From NCBI RefSeq assembly GCF_027257955.1, contig NZ_JANZNQ010000007.1, positions 156,497-220,496 of the forward strand: DNA of 64,000 bases, in the 5' to 3' direction. This stretch comes from Zhongshania aquatica. Lineage in GTDB: Bacteria > Pseudomonadota > Gammaproteobacteria > Pseudomonadales > Spongiibacteraceae. Shown here in pieces: positions 51,417 to 59,386 of this stretch; the stretch's first letter is position 1, and every line of letters starts with the position of its first letter. The position numbers and the translations under genes were made by a program. The notes under the pieces are model-generated. The model had not been told where the DNA came from. It ran no database searches and saw only the letters and a list, made by a program, of their open reading frames with translations.

Positions 51417-52595
51417 GTGTTGCCTTTTTGATGTTTAGAGCGTGGTTTATACATTGAGCCAGGCTAAGCAACCAATATGTAGACCTGATCATTCCGGCTT
51501 GGAGATGGATATTGGGCTGCCGCAAGTATCAGAACAACTGACGTTAGCAGAAATGAATACTGACACGTAAACAAACCAGTGTTGATGCGCCAAACGTGTC
51601 ACTGCTAAGTGTAGGGGGTTATCTAAACATTTCAATCTATGGATAACGCTGCGCAGTCAGGTGTGCTGTTTCTGCAAGTTTAACACGGGACTACCCAGGA
51701 TATTATGTAGATAGCTGTTTCTTCAGTTTGGCCATATTGAGATTAAACGTAATAGATTGAATCCTTGCGCTCGTCACCGGCAGTTTAAGATGTCTCGTTA
51801 GGTCGTTATGGTGTAATTGGCTGAGTGTATAAAACACCGTTGCTGTGCAGTGGTTACTAGATTTCTATTTTTACTCTGGGTTTGGTGGTGTGGGTGTGGG
51901 TGTGGTTCTTGAATAGTCAAATATTGTGTTAAATGCGGAAGTAGATGGCATTTCTAGGTAGCTTAGCTCGTAACCCCCATGATCCCATTAGGGGCTTTAA
52001 GTCTTTCTTTCAAATTTGAATCCCGATGTTCGGTGGCTTGATCGTTATCTGTGCTGGAGTTCGAGTAAGCTTGGGAGTAACGCTATGACGCTTGATCTGC
52101 ATCAACTCCCATTTTTGCGAAACAATATACATTGTAATTGACCGTCGTATTGGTGAGTTCTTAGACCTCATCGTTATCGACTAGTTATCGTTTTACATTC
52201 TCCATTTATCAATTTCCGCTCATCTACTTTTAGGAAGCAGTGGGAAATATTGATTTCATCGCGTTAAGGCTGGTGATCAATAGTATTTTCAACGTAGATG
52301 AATAGGGAGCCTATATAAATTATCGGCAAGGTATTCACTGTCCAGCTTTTACGCGGCGCGAGTTTGTTTAGCAACATATTAGTGACGATTTTCAGCTTTC
52401 ACATTGGTAAGTCGTCGCAGCCGGATCAATTGCTCTCGCGGCTGGATGATAATGAGCAATACTTGATCAACTAGATCATCCGATCGTCGTACTCTGTTAT
52501 CAAATGTCAATCGCAAAGAGACATTGAGTCGAATGAGGAATATTTTTGGTGTTTCCCAATATAGTTTGCGGTGTTAGGCCAATAAGGAAAATTAC
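51417..52595. other. 1.2-kb region with no recognisable gene
   Basis: No ORF with coding character and a sensible start was found on either strand. It contains a (GTGTGG)-type run near 51888-51905, a CAGCCG/CGGCTG inverted repeat near 52415-52445, and short open stretches (for example 52322-52474, 50 codons, no start). The last 40 bp hold the RBS AAGGAAA of the permease gene. It may be a decayed locus or long regulatory region. Confidence 0.6.
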
Positions 52596-53579
52596 ATGCT
52601 GGCAATTTTTACAGAACTGGCTGACTTTCTTGCTTTTACCCTTTTTGGCTTAACGCCGAATTCAAAGCTAGGTGATGCGGTTCACTTCTTTATTGAGGAT
52701 ACCAGCAAGATATTTTTCCTCTTACTGGTGATGATTTACTTTATTGCACTCATTCGTGCCTCGCTAAATATTGAACGAGTTCGCGATTATTTAGCGGGTA
52801 AGAATAAGCTTGTCGGCTATGTTATGGGGTCGATATTTGGCGCTATAACCCCGTTTTGTTCTTGTTCTAGTATTCCCATATTTTTAGGCTTTACCTCTGG
52901 CGGTATCCCCGTCGGAATCACCATGGCATTTCTATTAACCTCACCGCTCATTAATGAGGTTGCTGTACTACTTTTGTTGAGTATAGTTGGCTGGGAAATA
53001 ACACTTATTTATGCGCTGGTTGGTTTAGCAATCGGCATTGCCGGCGGAATGTTTCTCGACCTTATCCATGCGGAGAGATTACTACAACCCTTCGCTCGTA
53101 AGGCGTATGAATCGGCAAATCCGGCGCTAAGTAAAGTTACAGGCAAGGCAAGTATTTCCTTTAAAGAACGACATGAGTTCGCCAAACAAGAATTACAGGA
53201 TATTTTTAGTCGTGTATGGAAATGGGTATTTATCGGTGTGGGTCTAGGCGCCGCGCTGCACGGGTTTGTGCCAGTTTCATGGGTCGAGGGCAATCTCGGT
53301 GACGGCCAGTGGTGGTCTGTTCCCTTAGCGGTTGTTCTCGGTATTCCACTCTATTCAAATGCGACTGGGGTTATCCCGGTAATGGAAAGTTTGATTGGCA
53401 AAGGGCTGCCCATAGGAACCACATTGGCCTTTTGTATGAGCACCGTAGCAGCAAGTTTTCCGGAGTTTATCTTACTCAAGCAGGTAATGACCTGGAAGCT
53501 ACTGGCGACTATTTTCGTTCTGTTGCTCGCGTCCTTTACCGTAGTGGGATGGATACTAAATGCAGTTAATGTCAGTTAG
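52596..53579 (+). CDS. YraQ/ArsP-like permease (DUF318 family)
   Basis: A 327-aa membrane protein of the permease family that includes YraQ and the organoarsenical efflux permease ArsP. About eight transmembrane segments are visible, with the family's PFCSCSSIPIF motif (86-96) in the first half and a matching SNATGVIPVMESLI segment in the second. The Cys residues could take part in metal(loid) or thiol binding. A thioredoxin-like CxxC protein follows after 9 bp. Substrate unknown: arsenic species, a metal thiolate or a sulfur compound are all possible. RBS AAGGAAA. Confidence 0.85.
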   Translation: MLAIFTELADFLAFTLFGLTPNSKLGDAVHFFIEDTSKIFFLLLVMIYFIALIRASLNIERVRDYLAGKNKLVGYVMGSIFGAITPFCSCSSIPIFLGFTSGGIPVGITMAFLLTSPLINEVAVLLLLSIVGWEITLIYALVGLAIGIAGGMFLDLIHAERLLQPFARKAYESANPALSKVTGKASISFKERHEFAKQELQDIFSRVWKWVFIGVGLGAALHGFVPVSWVEGNLGDGQWWSVPLAVVLGIPLYSNATGVIPVMESLIGKGLPIGTTLAFCMSTVAASFPEFILLKQVMTWKLLATIFVLLLASFTVVGWILNAVNVS

Positions 53580-53588
53580 GAGAGAGAT

Positions 53589-53831
53589 ATGAAAGAAATT
53601 ACCGTGTTGGGTAGTGGCTGTGCCAAGTGTATTAAAGCCGCTGATTTGATTAAGTCGGTAGCTGCGGAATGTAAGGTAGCTGTTAATGTCACTAAAGAAA
53701 CGAGTCCAGAGGTGGTAATGAGCTATGGGGTAATGAGTACGCCAGCGATTGTTATCGATGATGTCCTAATGCACTCGGGATCAATTCCTGAAAAAGAAAC
53801 CATCAAAAGCTGGTTGGTTTCTAATTCTTGA
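53589..53831 (+). CDS. Small thioredoxin-family protein (MTH895/TM0996 type)
   Basis: An 80-aa minimal thioredoxin fold with the N-terminal active site GSGCAKC (C11, C14), a cis-Pro loop STPAIVIDD and no signal peptide, hence cytoplasmic. Its RBS GGAGAG follows the permease stop almost directly, so the two are co-expressed. In other bacteria such proteins accompany DUF318 permeases, supporting a reductive or delivery role for the transported compound. Confidence 0.88.
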   Translation: MKEITVLGSGCAKCIKAADLIKSVAAECKVAVNVTKETSPEVVMSYGVMSTPAIVIDDVLMHSGSIPEKETIKSWLVSNS

Positions 53832-53864
53832 TCCTTTGATCGAAATCAATTCATGGAGGATGTT

Positions 53865-53895
53865 TAGGACTTATGATCTTGAATCATAGGTCCTA
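53865..53895 (+). other. 13-bp stem-loop after the thioredoxin gene
   Basis: TAGGACTTATGAT and ATCATAGGTCCTA pair over 13 bp (one G-U) around a CTTGA loop, 33 bp after the stop. No T-run follows. It may be a processing site or a weak terminator between the trx gene and the DUF2892 gene. Confidence 0.55.
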
Positions 53896-53964
53896 CGTTG
53901 CCTTAGCGTAGCGTCGACGAAAATTGATAATAACGTCGTCAACTAAGTAAAAAGGAGAGTTTAA

Positions 53965-54156
53965 ATGAAATGCAATGTAGGCAAAACAGATCGAAATATC
54001 AGAATTATTGTAGGTCTTTTTGTTATTGCGGTTGGAGTCTTCTTTAAATCTTGGTTAGGCCTTATCGGCGCCATTCCGCTTGTCACCGCCGCGTTGGGGT
54101 GGTGTCCAATTTATGTTCCTTTCGGCCTTACAACCTATAAGGACAAAACGCTATAA
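53965..54156 (+). CDS. DUF2892 (YgaP-like) inner-membrane protein
   Basis: A 63-aa membrane protein with two hydrophobic helices and the DUF2892 pattern: N-terminal NVGKTDRNIRIIVG, middle LGLIGAIPLVTAALGWCPIYVPFG with the conserved GWCPxY. This domain is fused to rhodanese in YgaP, linking it to sulfane sulfur. RBS AAAGGAGAG. It belongs to the permease module by orientation, 133 bp after the trx gene. Confidence 0.87.
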   Translation: MKCNVGKTDRNIRIIVGLFVIAVGVFFKSWLGLIGAIPLVTAALGWCPIYVPFGLTTYKDKTL

Positions 54157-54308
54157 ATTGCGTCTTCGTTTGACCACGCTATGCTCGATACCAGTAGGGC
54201 GTAGGTAGCCGCGTTTTGAAACTGGTGGCTTTTCGAATTTATTTTAGCTGGGGTAAGAGTAACAAATGTAGTAGTAAACGATCATATCTTGGCTGCTTGG
54301 AACTTATC

Positions 54309-54860
54309 ATGGTTGAACGCGGTTATTCATATCCGACATATGCAAAAGCAATTCATTTGGGGATTGCGGTATTTGGTATTACGGCTTATCTAACCGGTGA
54401 TTGGGCAGAGGGTGACGGTACTTCCTTGGGTTACTTGATGCATACCTATTTAGGTCTGTCATTGGCGGCCTTTATGTTGCTTAGAATTGGGGCGGGGTTT
54501 CCTGGGCATCACGTGGTTACTTTTAAAGGGTGGTCGCCATTTTCTCGGCAGCAATGGTGTTTGGCTATAGAGGACGTATACACACTCTTAAAGCTTGGTG
54601 TACCTGAGCGAGAACCCCATCAAGGGCTAGCAGGTATTAAGCAAGCATTTGGTCTGATTGTATTTGCATGGATGGGGGCTACCGGCACGGCGATATATTT
54701 GTTGAACGACGGCCTAAAAAGCGGTGCGTTTAAGTTTGCCGAAGAAGTTCACGAATTAGGCGAGGCACTAATTCCAATCTATCTGGTGATGCATGTGGGT
54801 GCTGTCATTCTTCATACTCTGAGTGGAAAGCCGATTTGGAAGAAAATGTTTACGAGGTAG
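54309..54860 (+). CDS. Cytochrome b561-family protein
   Basis: A 183-aa membrane b-type cytochrome of the b561/Ni-hydrogenase-like group. Four hydrophobic helices are seen, with candidate haem ligands in KAIHLGIAVF, GYLMHTYLG, and VMHVGAVILHTLSG. The open frame begins at 54216, but the preceding 31 residues are basic and Cys-rich and not of this family; ATG 54309 (MVERGYSYPTY) is the likely start. It closes the permease/trx/DUF2892 group, perhaps supplying electrons for thiol redox. Confidence 0.8.
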   Translation: MVERGYSYPTYAKAIHLGIAVFGITAYLTGDWAEGDGTSLGYLMHTYLGLSLAAFMLLRIGAGFPGHHVVTFKGWSPFSRQQWCLAIEDVYTLLKLGVPEREPHQGLAGIKQAFGLIVFAWMGATGTAIYLLNDGLKSGAFKFAEEVHELGEALIPIYLVMHVGAVILHTLSGKPIWKKMFTR

Positions 54861-54959
54861 GTATTAAGTATCAAGGGAGCAGACCCTCTAAGTTTTTCGC
54901 TAATGTTCAATTAATATAGCGTTTGAAACTAGCAATTACAGGCTGCCAAGGAGGGCGCT

Positions 54960-55124
54960 ATGACTAGATCGCCGCAACAATATTGAATTAAACCTCCTGC
55001 TGGAATAGTGAGCGCGCCAAGTGAATATCCGTGGTTGATACGCCATAACGACGCCGCTTTAAGTATCATGCGCTATTTTCACGAGTTTGGTGCGGAAGCA
55101 CTCGATAAAAGAAACACCCAATGA
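54960..55124 (+). pseudogene. Possible decayed Y1-type (REP-associated) transposase fragment
   Basis: After ATG 54960 an in-frame TGA occurs at codon 9; the same frame then continues for 45 codons to 55122-55124. The segment PPAGIVSAPSEYPW resembles the NPVRAGxVxxPxDYPWSS C-terminal motif of RAYT/IS200-like transposases. The rest does not match. Low confidence; it lies in the otherwise gene-free 54861-55260 gap. Confidence 0.3.
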
Positions 55125-55229
55125 AATAAGACCTTGCACAGATAAAGCACGGATACTCAGAAGCTCTAGCGTCAAAGCGCAGATTTATTTGGTGGCAAAT
55201 CGACCTTAAGAGTCATGGGGGGGATGAGA

Positions 55230-55257
55230 AATCAAGGAGTCTGAGGACCCCTTGATT
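55230..55257 (-). terminator. Palindrome after the LuxR-type gene
   Basis: AATCAAGG-A-GTC-TGAG-GAC-C-CCTTGATT: two nested stems within 28 bp. On the minus strand it follows the LuxR-type gene by a few bases and is trailed by TTTCTC, so it may terminate that transcript. It could also be a REP-like element. Confidence 0.55.
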
Positions 55258-55260
55258 CAC

Positions 55261-55542
55261 TTACGCGCTAATACGGTGATCGCCGCTCATTGCGCGATTA
55301 GGTATATCAAGAATTCCATGATGAAAGGCAATTACTGCCGCCATCGAACGATTGTGGACGCCCAATTTCCGATAGATATCTTTTACATATCCATCAACGG
55401 TGTGTGCGCTGATAGATAAGATTTTTGCAATTGTCTTATTGCTATTACCTAGCGCAAGTTCTCTGAGGACGTCATGCTCCCGTCGTGTGAGGGGAAGTGC
55501 TTGTGCTTCAATACGCTGATGGTTAGGGCTGTCTAGTGGCAT
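55261..55542 (-). CDS. LuxR-type HTH-only regulator
   Basis: A 93-aa protein consisting almost only of a GerE/LuxR C-terminal DNA-binding domain (about residues 17-80): LTRREHDVLRELALGNSNKTIAKILSIS, then TVDGYVKDIYRKLGVHNRSMAA. There is no receiver or autoinducer domain. Such short proteins resemble GerE itself. It lies downstream of the LysR gene on the same strand (86-bp gap), and may act with it. Targets unknown. Confidence 0.85.
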   Translation of the reverse strand: MPLDSPNHQRIEAQALPLTRREHDVLRELALGNSNKTIAKILSISAHTVDGYVKDIYRKLGVHNRSMAAVIAFHHGILDIPNRAMSGDHRISA

Positions 55543-55628
55543 TTGGCTATCACCTTATCGGTTGCGATTGCCAAGTATCTTCCCCCTGAAACACGGGGCT
55601 GACAAATGAAAAAATACGATGTTTCGAG

Positions 55629-56537
55629 TTAGTTTATCTTATCTGACCACTCTTTTGAGATAATTTCTTTCAGCCATTCGTGAAAAGCCATAATCACCTC
55701 ATCGTTGGAATCGCTATTGCAATAAGTCAAAAAGCACTCGCCGTGCGGTGTAACTTTGTTGAGCATGGGTAGCACAAGATCGTTATCGTTTCTCATGAAT
55801 TGGTAGGTCGTGGGCAGATAGCCCATGGCCACGCCAATATTGTTTTTCACTGCTTCAATACTAGCCTGTACAGTGCTAACTACGAGCTCATCTTGCGTAT
55901 CTGGGGCCAGACTCCATTGCGTCTGCCAGCGCGGCCATTGGTAAGTGTCTCCTGATATTTTGATGAGTCGGCAATTGCGGAAATCACCATCGCTTAATCC
56001 TGGGTGTTGCTCCAGATAACTGCGACTACACAGGGGCGTTAAGGCAATTTTTACCAGCGGATGATAAGTCAGTTCAGGTTCATTGCCGCATTCATGCCGA
56101 ATGGCTACGTTGGCTTCTGATGTTTCCAAGTCTATTCTTGCCACGTCGGAGTCAATCTGAATATTTAGTTCCGGGTGTTTGGCTTGAAAGTCGTGAATAT
56201 TCGGGAACAGCAGTAGGCTGGCAATATTGGGTAAGGTGTTGATTACGAAACGACGTTTTTTCTTTTCCTTGCGCACTGCTAGCGTCGCGGTATCAATTAA
56301 GTCCAAGCCGCGTTTTACATGCAGGTAATAGCGTTTGCCCTCTGCCGTTAAGGAGATTTTTCGGTTTTCTCGTTTGAATAGCACGATCCCCAGGTTTTCT
56401 TCTAAGGCTCTAATCTGATGACTTACCGCCGGTGGTGATACAAATAGTTCGTCTGCAGCGTCTTTAAAACTCATTCGGCGAGCTGCCACTTCGAAAACAC
56501 GGATTAAATTCAGGGAGGGTAGATGTTGACTCGGCAT
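55629..56537 (-). CDS. LysR-family transcriptional regulator (GcvA-like)
   Basis: 302 aa: N-terminal winged HTH (LNLIRVFEVAARRMSFKDAADELFVSPPAVSHQIRALEENLG, 9-50) and a substrate-binding effector domain. The NH2 region SLNLIRVFEVAARRMSF is typical of the GcvA/AmpR subgroup. It lies between the HTH-only LuxR gene and the N-ATPase operon. It is transcribed in the same direction as the atp genes but 317 bp further on, so it probably has its own promoter. The inducer and targets cannot be told from sequence. Confidence 0.88.
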   Translation of the reverse strand: MPSQHLPSLNLIRVFEVAARRMSFKDAADELFVSPPAVSHQIRALEENLGIVLFKRENRKISLTAEGKRYYLHVKRGLDLIDTATLAVRKEKKKRRFVINTLPNIASLLLFPNIHDFQAKHPELNIQIDSDVARIDLETSEANVAIRHECGNEPELTYHPLVKIALTPLCSRSYLEQHPGLSDGDFRNCRLIKISGDTYQWPRWQTQWSLAPDTQDELVVSTVQASIEAVKNNIGVAMGYLPTTYQFMRNDNDLVLPMLNKVTPHGECFLTYCNSDSNDEVIMAFHEWLKEIISKEWSDKIN

Positions 56538-56854
56538 TACTTGGTGAGCTCAAATTTAGGACACATAGATCAATTCAAAAACTTCAGGGCTGACGTTGGA
56601 TGGTATTGTAACTTTGTCTGTTAAGGTTTTATAGCAACTAATCAGGCAGTTATGTTTCAATTTTCGGCATAGTTACAAGGGGCGATACGCAGATTTTAAT
56701 TTAATGGATCTACTTTCAGTTTCTTGAGTGGTATGAGCAGTTGTTTTCAGTGCAGCTAATTCAGTCGTCTCGCGGTAAAATTGGTGTTCACCATAGTTTC
56801 ATTGCATTTACACGCAGTTCTGACCGGCTATTATTTGAATTCGAGATATGTTCT
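56538..56854. other. Intergenic region between atpG and lysR-type gene
   Basis: 317 bp with no ORF of coding character, no clear intrinsic terminator after atpG, and no obvious operator. It presumably holds the lysR promoter. Confidence 0.5.
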
Positions 56855-57742
56855 TTACACATTACTCCCCGAAATGACATCGAACATTTCCGCATCAATC
56901 CCTGCTTGTCTTAGGCGATGATAATTTACTTCCAGTTCGCTCAGTAATTCGCTGATGTTTTTTTCAGCTCTTTGCATGGCGGATAATCGGCTAGCATTTT
57001 CACTGGCGAGGGATTCAGCGCTGGCGCGAAAGAGAGATACAAAAAGGTACTCGCGAATAAATGCGCCTAAAGTGGCGCTGCTTTCACCAAGTAGTTCTGG
57101 CGCGTTGTTGGTGGGCCACTGTTTTTTGGCAAGTTCTTCACACCATGGTTGGTTGAGGGGGAGAAGGTTTTGGTTTACAGGTGCGTACACTGCGCTATTG
57201 CCGGTTTGGTTATAAAACAGCTGGACGTCACTTTGTGCGCTTAGCGGGTATATGGACTCAATATCAAGCAGTACTTCCCCGATCAGTGCTGTAATCGCTT
57301 TGACAGAATTTGGTACATCAAAATGTCTTTGTGTCGTAATCCCCATGTCATTGAGCCGCTCGTTTAACCGTTCGCCAATCACCCAGACGAGGGCTTGTGA
57401 GGTTTCTGACTTTTGAGGGGAGATGAGTGATGGCGATGTTGCTTTTGCAAGCTCGGCGATGCGGTCGTTGAACTGCCCAACGAGTCCTTGGTCAGTGCCG
57501 AATAGGATAATACAGGCGGGCTGATTGGTATGCGTTGCCGAGTTATTCACTGGAAATAAGCCAGGCTGTCGGAAGCACGCCCCCAAGCCTCGTTCTACCG
57601 TTTGGTAATAATCAGCTAGTGCCGCGACTGCGCACTCGTAGTCGCCAATACTGGATGCCGCGACCGCTTTCATGGTGCGAACCACCGATTGTAGGCTAGC
57701 GGCACTGCTGATTTTATGCTTTAAACTCGCGGTAGTGTCGAT
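56855..57742 (-). CDS. atpG: N-ATPase gamma subunit with apparent ATC start
   Basis: Central-shaft subunit of the N-type F1F0 ATPase. The longest frame with a conventional start begins at GTG 57685 (VVRTMKAVAAS), but gamma-type sequence continues upstream without a stop: DTTASLKHKISSAASLQSV aligns with the E. coli gamma N-terminal helix. No ATG, GTG or TTG occurs in that stretch. An ATC at 57742 lies 8 nt after a perfect AGGAG (57751-57755, overlapping the atpA stop) and falls exactly at the E. coli Met1 position, giving 295 aa. The C-terminal helix ends with NYHRLRQAGIDAEMFDVISG. Coordinates use the ATC; the alternative is a truncated protein from 57685. Confidence 0.75.
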   Translation of the reverse strand: MDTTASLKHKISSAASLQSVVRTMKAVAASSIGDYECAVAALADYYQTVERGLGACFRQPGLFPVNNSATHTNQPACIILFGTDQGLVGQFNDRIAELAKATSPSLISPQKSETSQALVWVIGERLNERLNDMGITTQRHFDVPNSVKAITALIGEVLLDIESIYPLSAQSDVQLFYNQTGNSAVYAPVNQNLLPLNQPWCEELAKKQWPTNNAPELLGESSATLGAFIREYLFVSLFRASAESLASENASRLSAMQRAEKNISELLSELEVNYHRLRQAGIDAEMFDVISGSNV

Positions 57743-57753
57743 AAGTTTGGCTC

Positions 57754-59376
57754 CTATTCTGGCGCTGTGCCAGCGTTATCTTCAGTGTTTTTTTGTGGCT
57801 CAGTGATGTCAGTTTCGCTGACGATAAACCTCGCCAACGCTGCTTTTGCGAGATCGACAAGGGTTTGAGTTTCTTCGTCGCTAATGCCTTTAACTGATTC
57901 GATGTTATCTCGTATGGTTTTGGGGATATCTTTCGCAGTGATTAGTAGACTATTTTCTGCCTTGGGCATACTTGCTAGGGGTATGGTGTCGAAAAGGCCT
58001 TCTTTGACCGCGAGTAATATTAAAATTTGTTCTTCGACTGAGAAGGGCGTGCATTCCGCTTGCTTAAGACTCATTCGTACGCGCTGACCGTGATCAATTA
58101 CTTTTTGGCTTGCCGTGTCTACCCGAGCGCCAAATCGCGAGAAGGTTTCCAGTTCTTCAAATTGGGCGTAGGTCAGTTTTAAATTGCTGGCCACGGTGCG
58201 ATAGGCTTTGCGCTGTGCCTTACCGCCAACCCGAGATACAGATCTGCCCACATCCACAGCGGGTAAAATACCGAGCTCAAAAAATGACGGTGATAGGTAA
58301 ATTTGGCCATCGGTGATGGAAATAAGATTGGTGGGGATATAGGCAGAAATATCCTGTGCTTCGGTTTCTATGATCGGCAGTGCAGTTAGCGAGCCGCCAC
58401 CGTGATCGTCATTTAGATGAGTAGCGCGTTCCAGCAAGCGGGAGTGGAGATAGAAAATATCACCGGGGAAAGCTTCGCGGCCGGGCGGACGTTTGAGCAG
58501 TAATGAGAGTTCTCGGTAGGCGCGGGCGTGCTGGGTTAAGTCATCGTACACAATGACGACGTCTCGTCCCGCTTCCATAAACGCTTCGGCGATGCTGGTT
58601 GCCGCATACGGTGCTATATAACTGAGTCCCGGTGGTGAACTACCTTCGGCGACGACTACCACAGTGTATTCCATCGCGTCATGTTGTCGAAGCGTGGCAA
58701 TGACCTTGGCGACGGATGCGCCGCGCTGCCCGATGGCGCAATACACACAAAGGACGTTTTTACCGCGCTGGTTCACAATGGTATCAATGGCCAGTGCGGT
58801 TTTACCGGTTTGTCGGTCGCCTAGAATGAGCTCGCGTTGGCCGCGGCCTATAGGAATTAAGGCGTCGATGACTTTTATACCGGTTTGCAGTGGGGTGGTT
58901 ACCGGTGCCCGATCCATAATGGGGGGGGCGGGGCGCTCTATGGGTAAACGGATGTCGCCATTGATAGGGCCAGCGTTATCCAATGGCTCCCCCAGTGGAT
59001 TTATTACTCGCCCGAGTAGGGCGTCACCTACGGGTACGTCCATCACGCGGCCACTGCGCTGAACTTGGTCACCCGCCTTGAGCTTCCAGTAATCGCCGAG
59101 TAGTACCACGCCGACTTCGTCTTCGTCGATATTAAATGCGATACCGAGTAGACCGTCGCGGAAGTGAATAAGCTCCTCAGAGCCTACGTTGGGGAGACCG
59201 GAAACGGTGGCGACGCCGTTCGCGTTGTGGATGATACTGCCAACCTCTCGCGGACGAAGTTGCATCTTGAAGTCTTTGGTGGCTTGTCCAATATTCGTAA
59301 ATGTGTGTTCCAACATATTTTCAAGGTCGTCGGATGTCGCTGTGTTTGGAAGCGTATCGCGTTCTGCTGACGTCAT
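57754..59376 (-). CDS. atpA: N-ATPase alpha subunit
   Basis: Non-catalytic nucleotide-binding F1 subunit, 540 aa. Walker A GDRQTGKT (186-193), the VYDDLTQHARAYRELSLLLKRPPGREAFPGD block and the SITDGQIYLSPSFF segment with the Arg-finger region (GRSVSRVG) are present. It carries a longer acidic C-terminal tail (EPQKNTEDNAGTAPE). It follows atpF by 10 bp, in the atpDCQRBEFAG order of N-ATPases. Confidence 0.95.
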   Translation of the reverse strand: MTSAERDTLPNTATSDDLENMLEHTFTNIGQATKDFKMQLRPREVGSIIHNANGVATVSGLPNVGSEELIHFRDGLLGIAFNIDEDEVGVVLLGDYWKLKAGDQVQRSGRVMDVPVGDALLGRVINPLGEPLDNAGPINGDIRLPIERPAPPIMDRAPVTTPLQTGIKVIDALIPIGRGQRELILGDRQTGKTALAIDTIVNQRGKNVLCVYCAIGQRGASVAKVIATLRQHDAMEYTVVVVAEGSSPPGLSYIAPYAATSIAEAFMEAGRDVVIVYDDLTQHARAYRELSLLLKRPPGREAFPGDIFYLHSRLLERATHLNDDHGGGSLTALPIIETEAQDISAYIPTNLISITDGQIYLSPSFFELGILPAVDVGRSVSRVGGKAQRKAYRTVASNLKLTYAQFEELETFSRFGARVDTASQKVIDHGQRVRMSLKQAECTPFSVEEQILILLAVKEGLFDTIPLASMPKAENSLLITAKDIPKTIRDNIESVKGISDEETQTLVDLAKAALARFIVSETDITEPQKNTEDNAGTAPE

Positions 59377-59386
59377 ATTAGAAAAC

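Noticed and set aside
52085..52141. 18-codon peptide with GGGAG upstream
   Set aside because: Too short and without conserved features; likely chance.
52322..52474. 50-codon open stretch ending QPDQLLSRLDDNEQYLIN
   Set aside because: No start codon after the upstream TAA and no recognised family; kept only as part of the gene-free region description.
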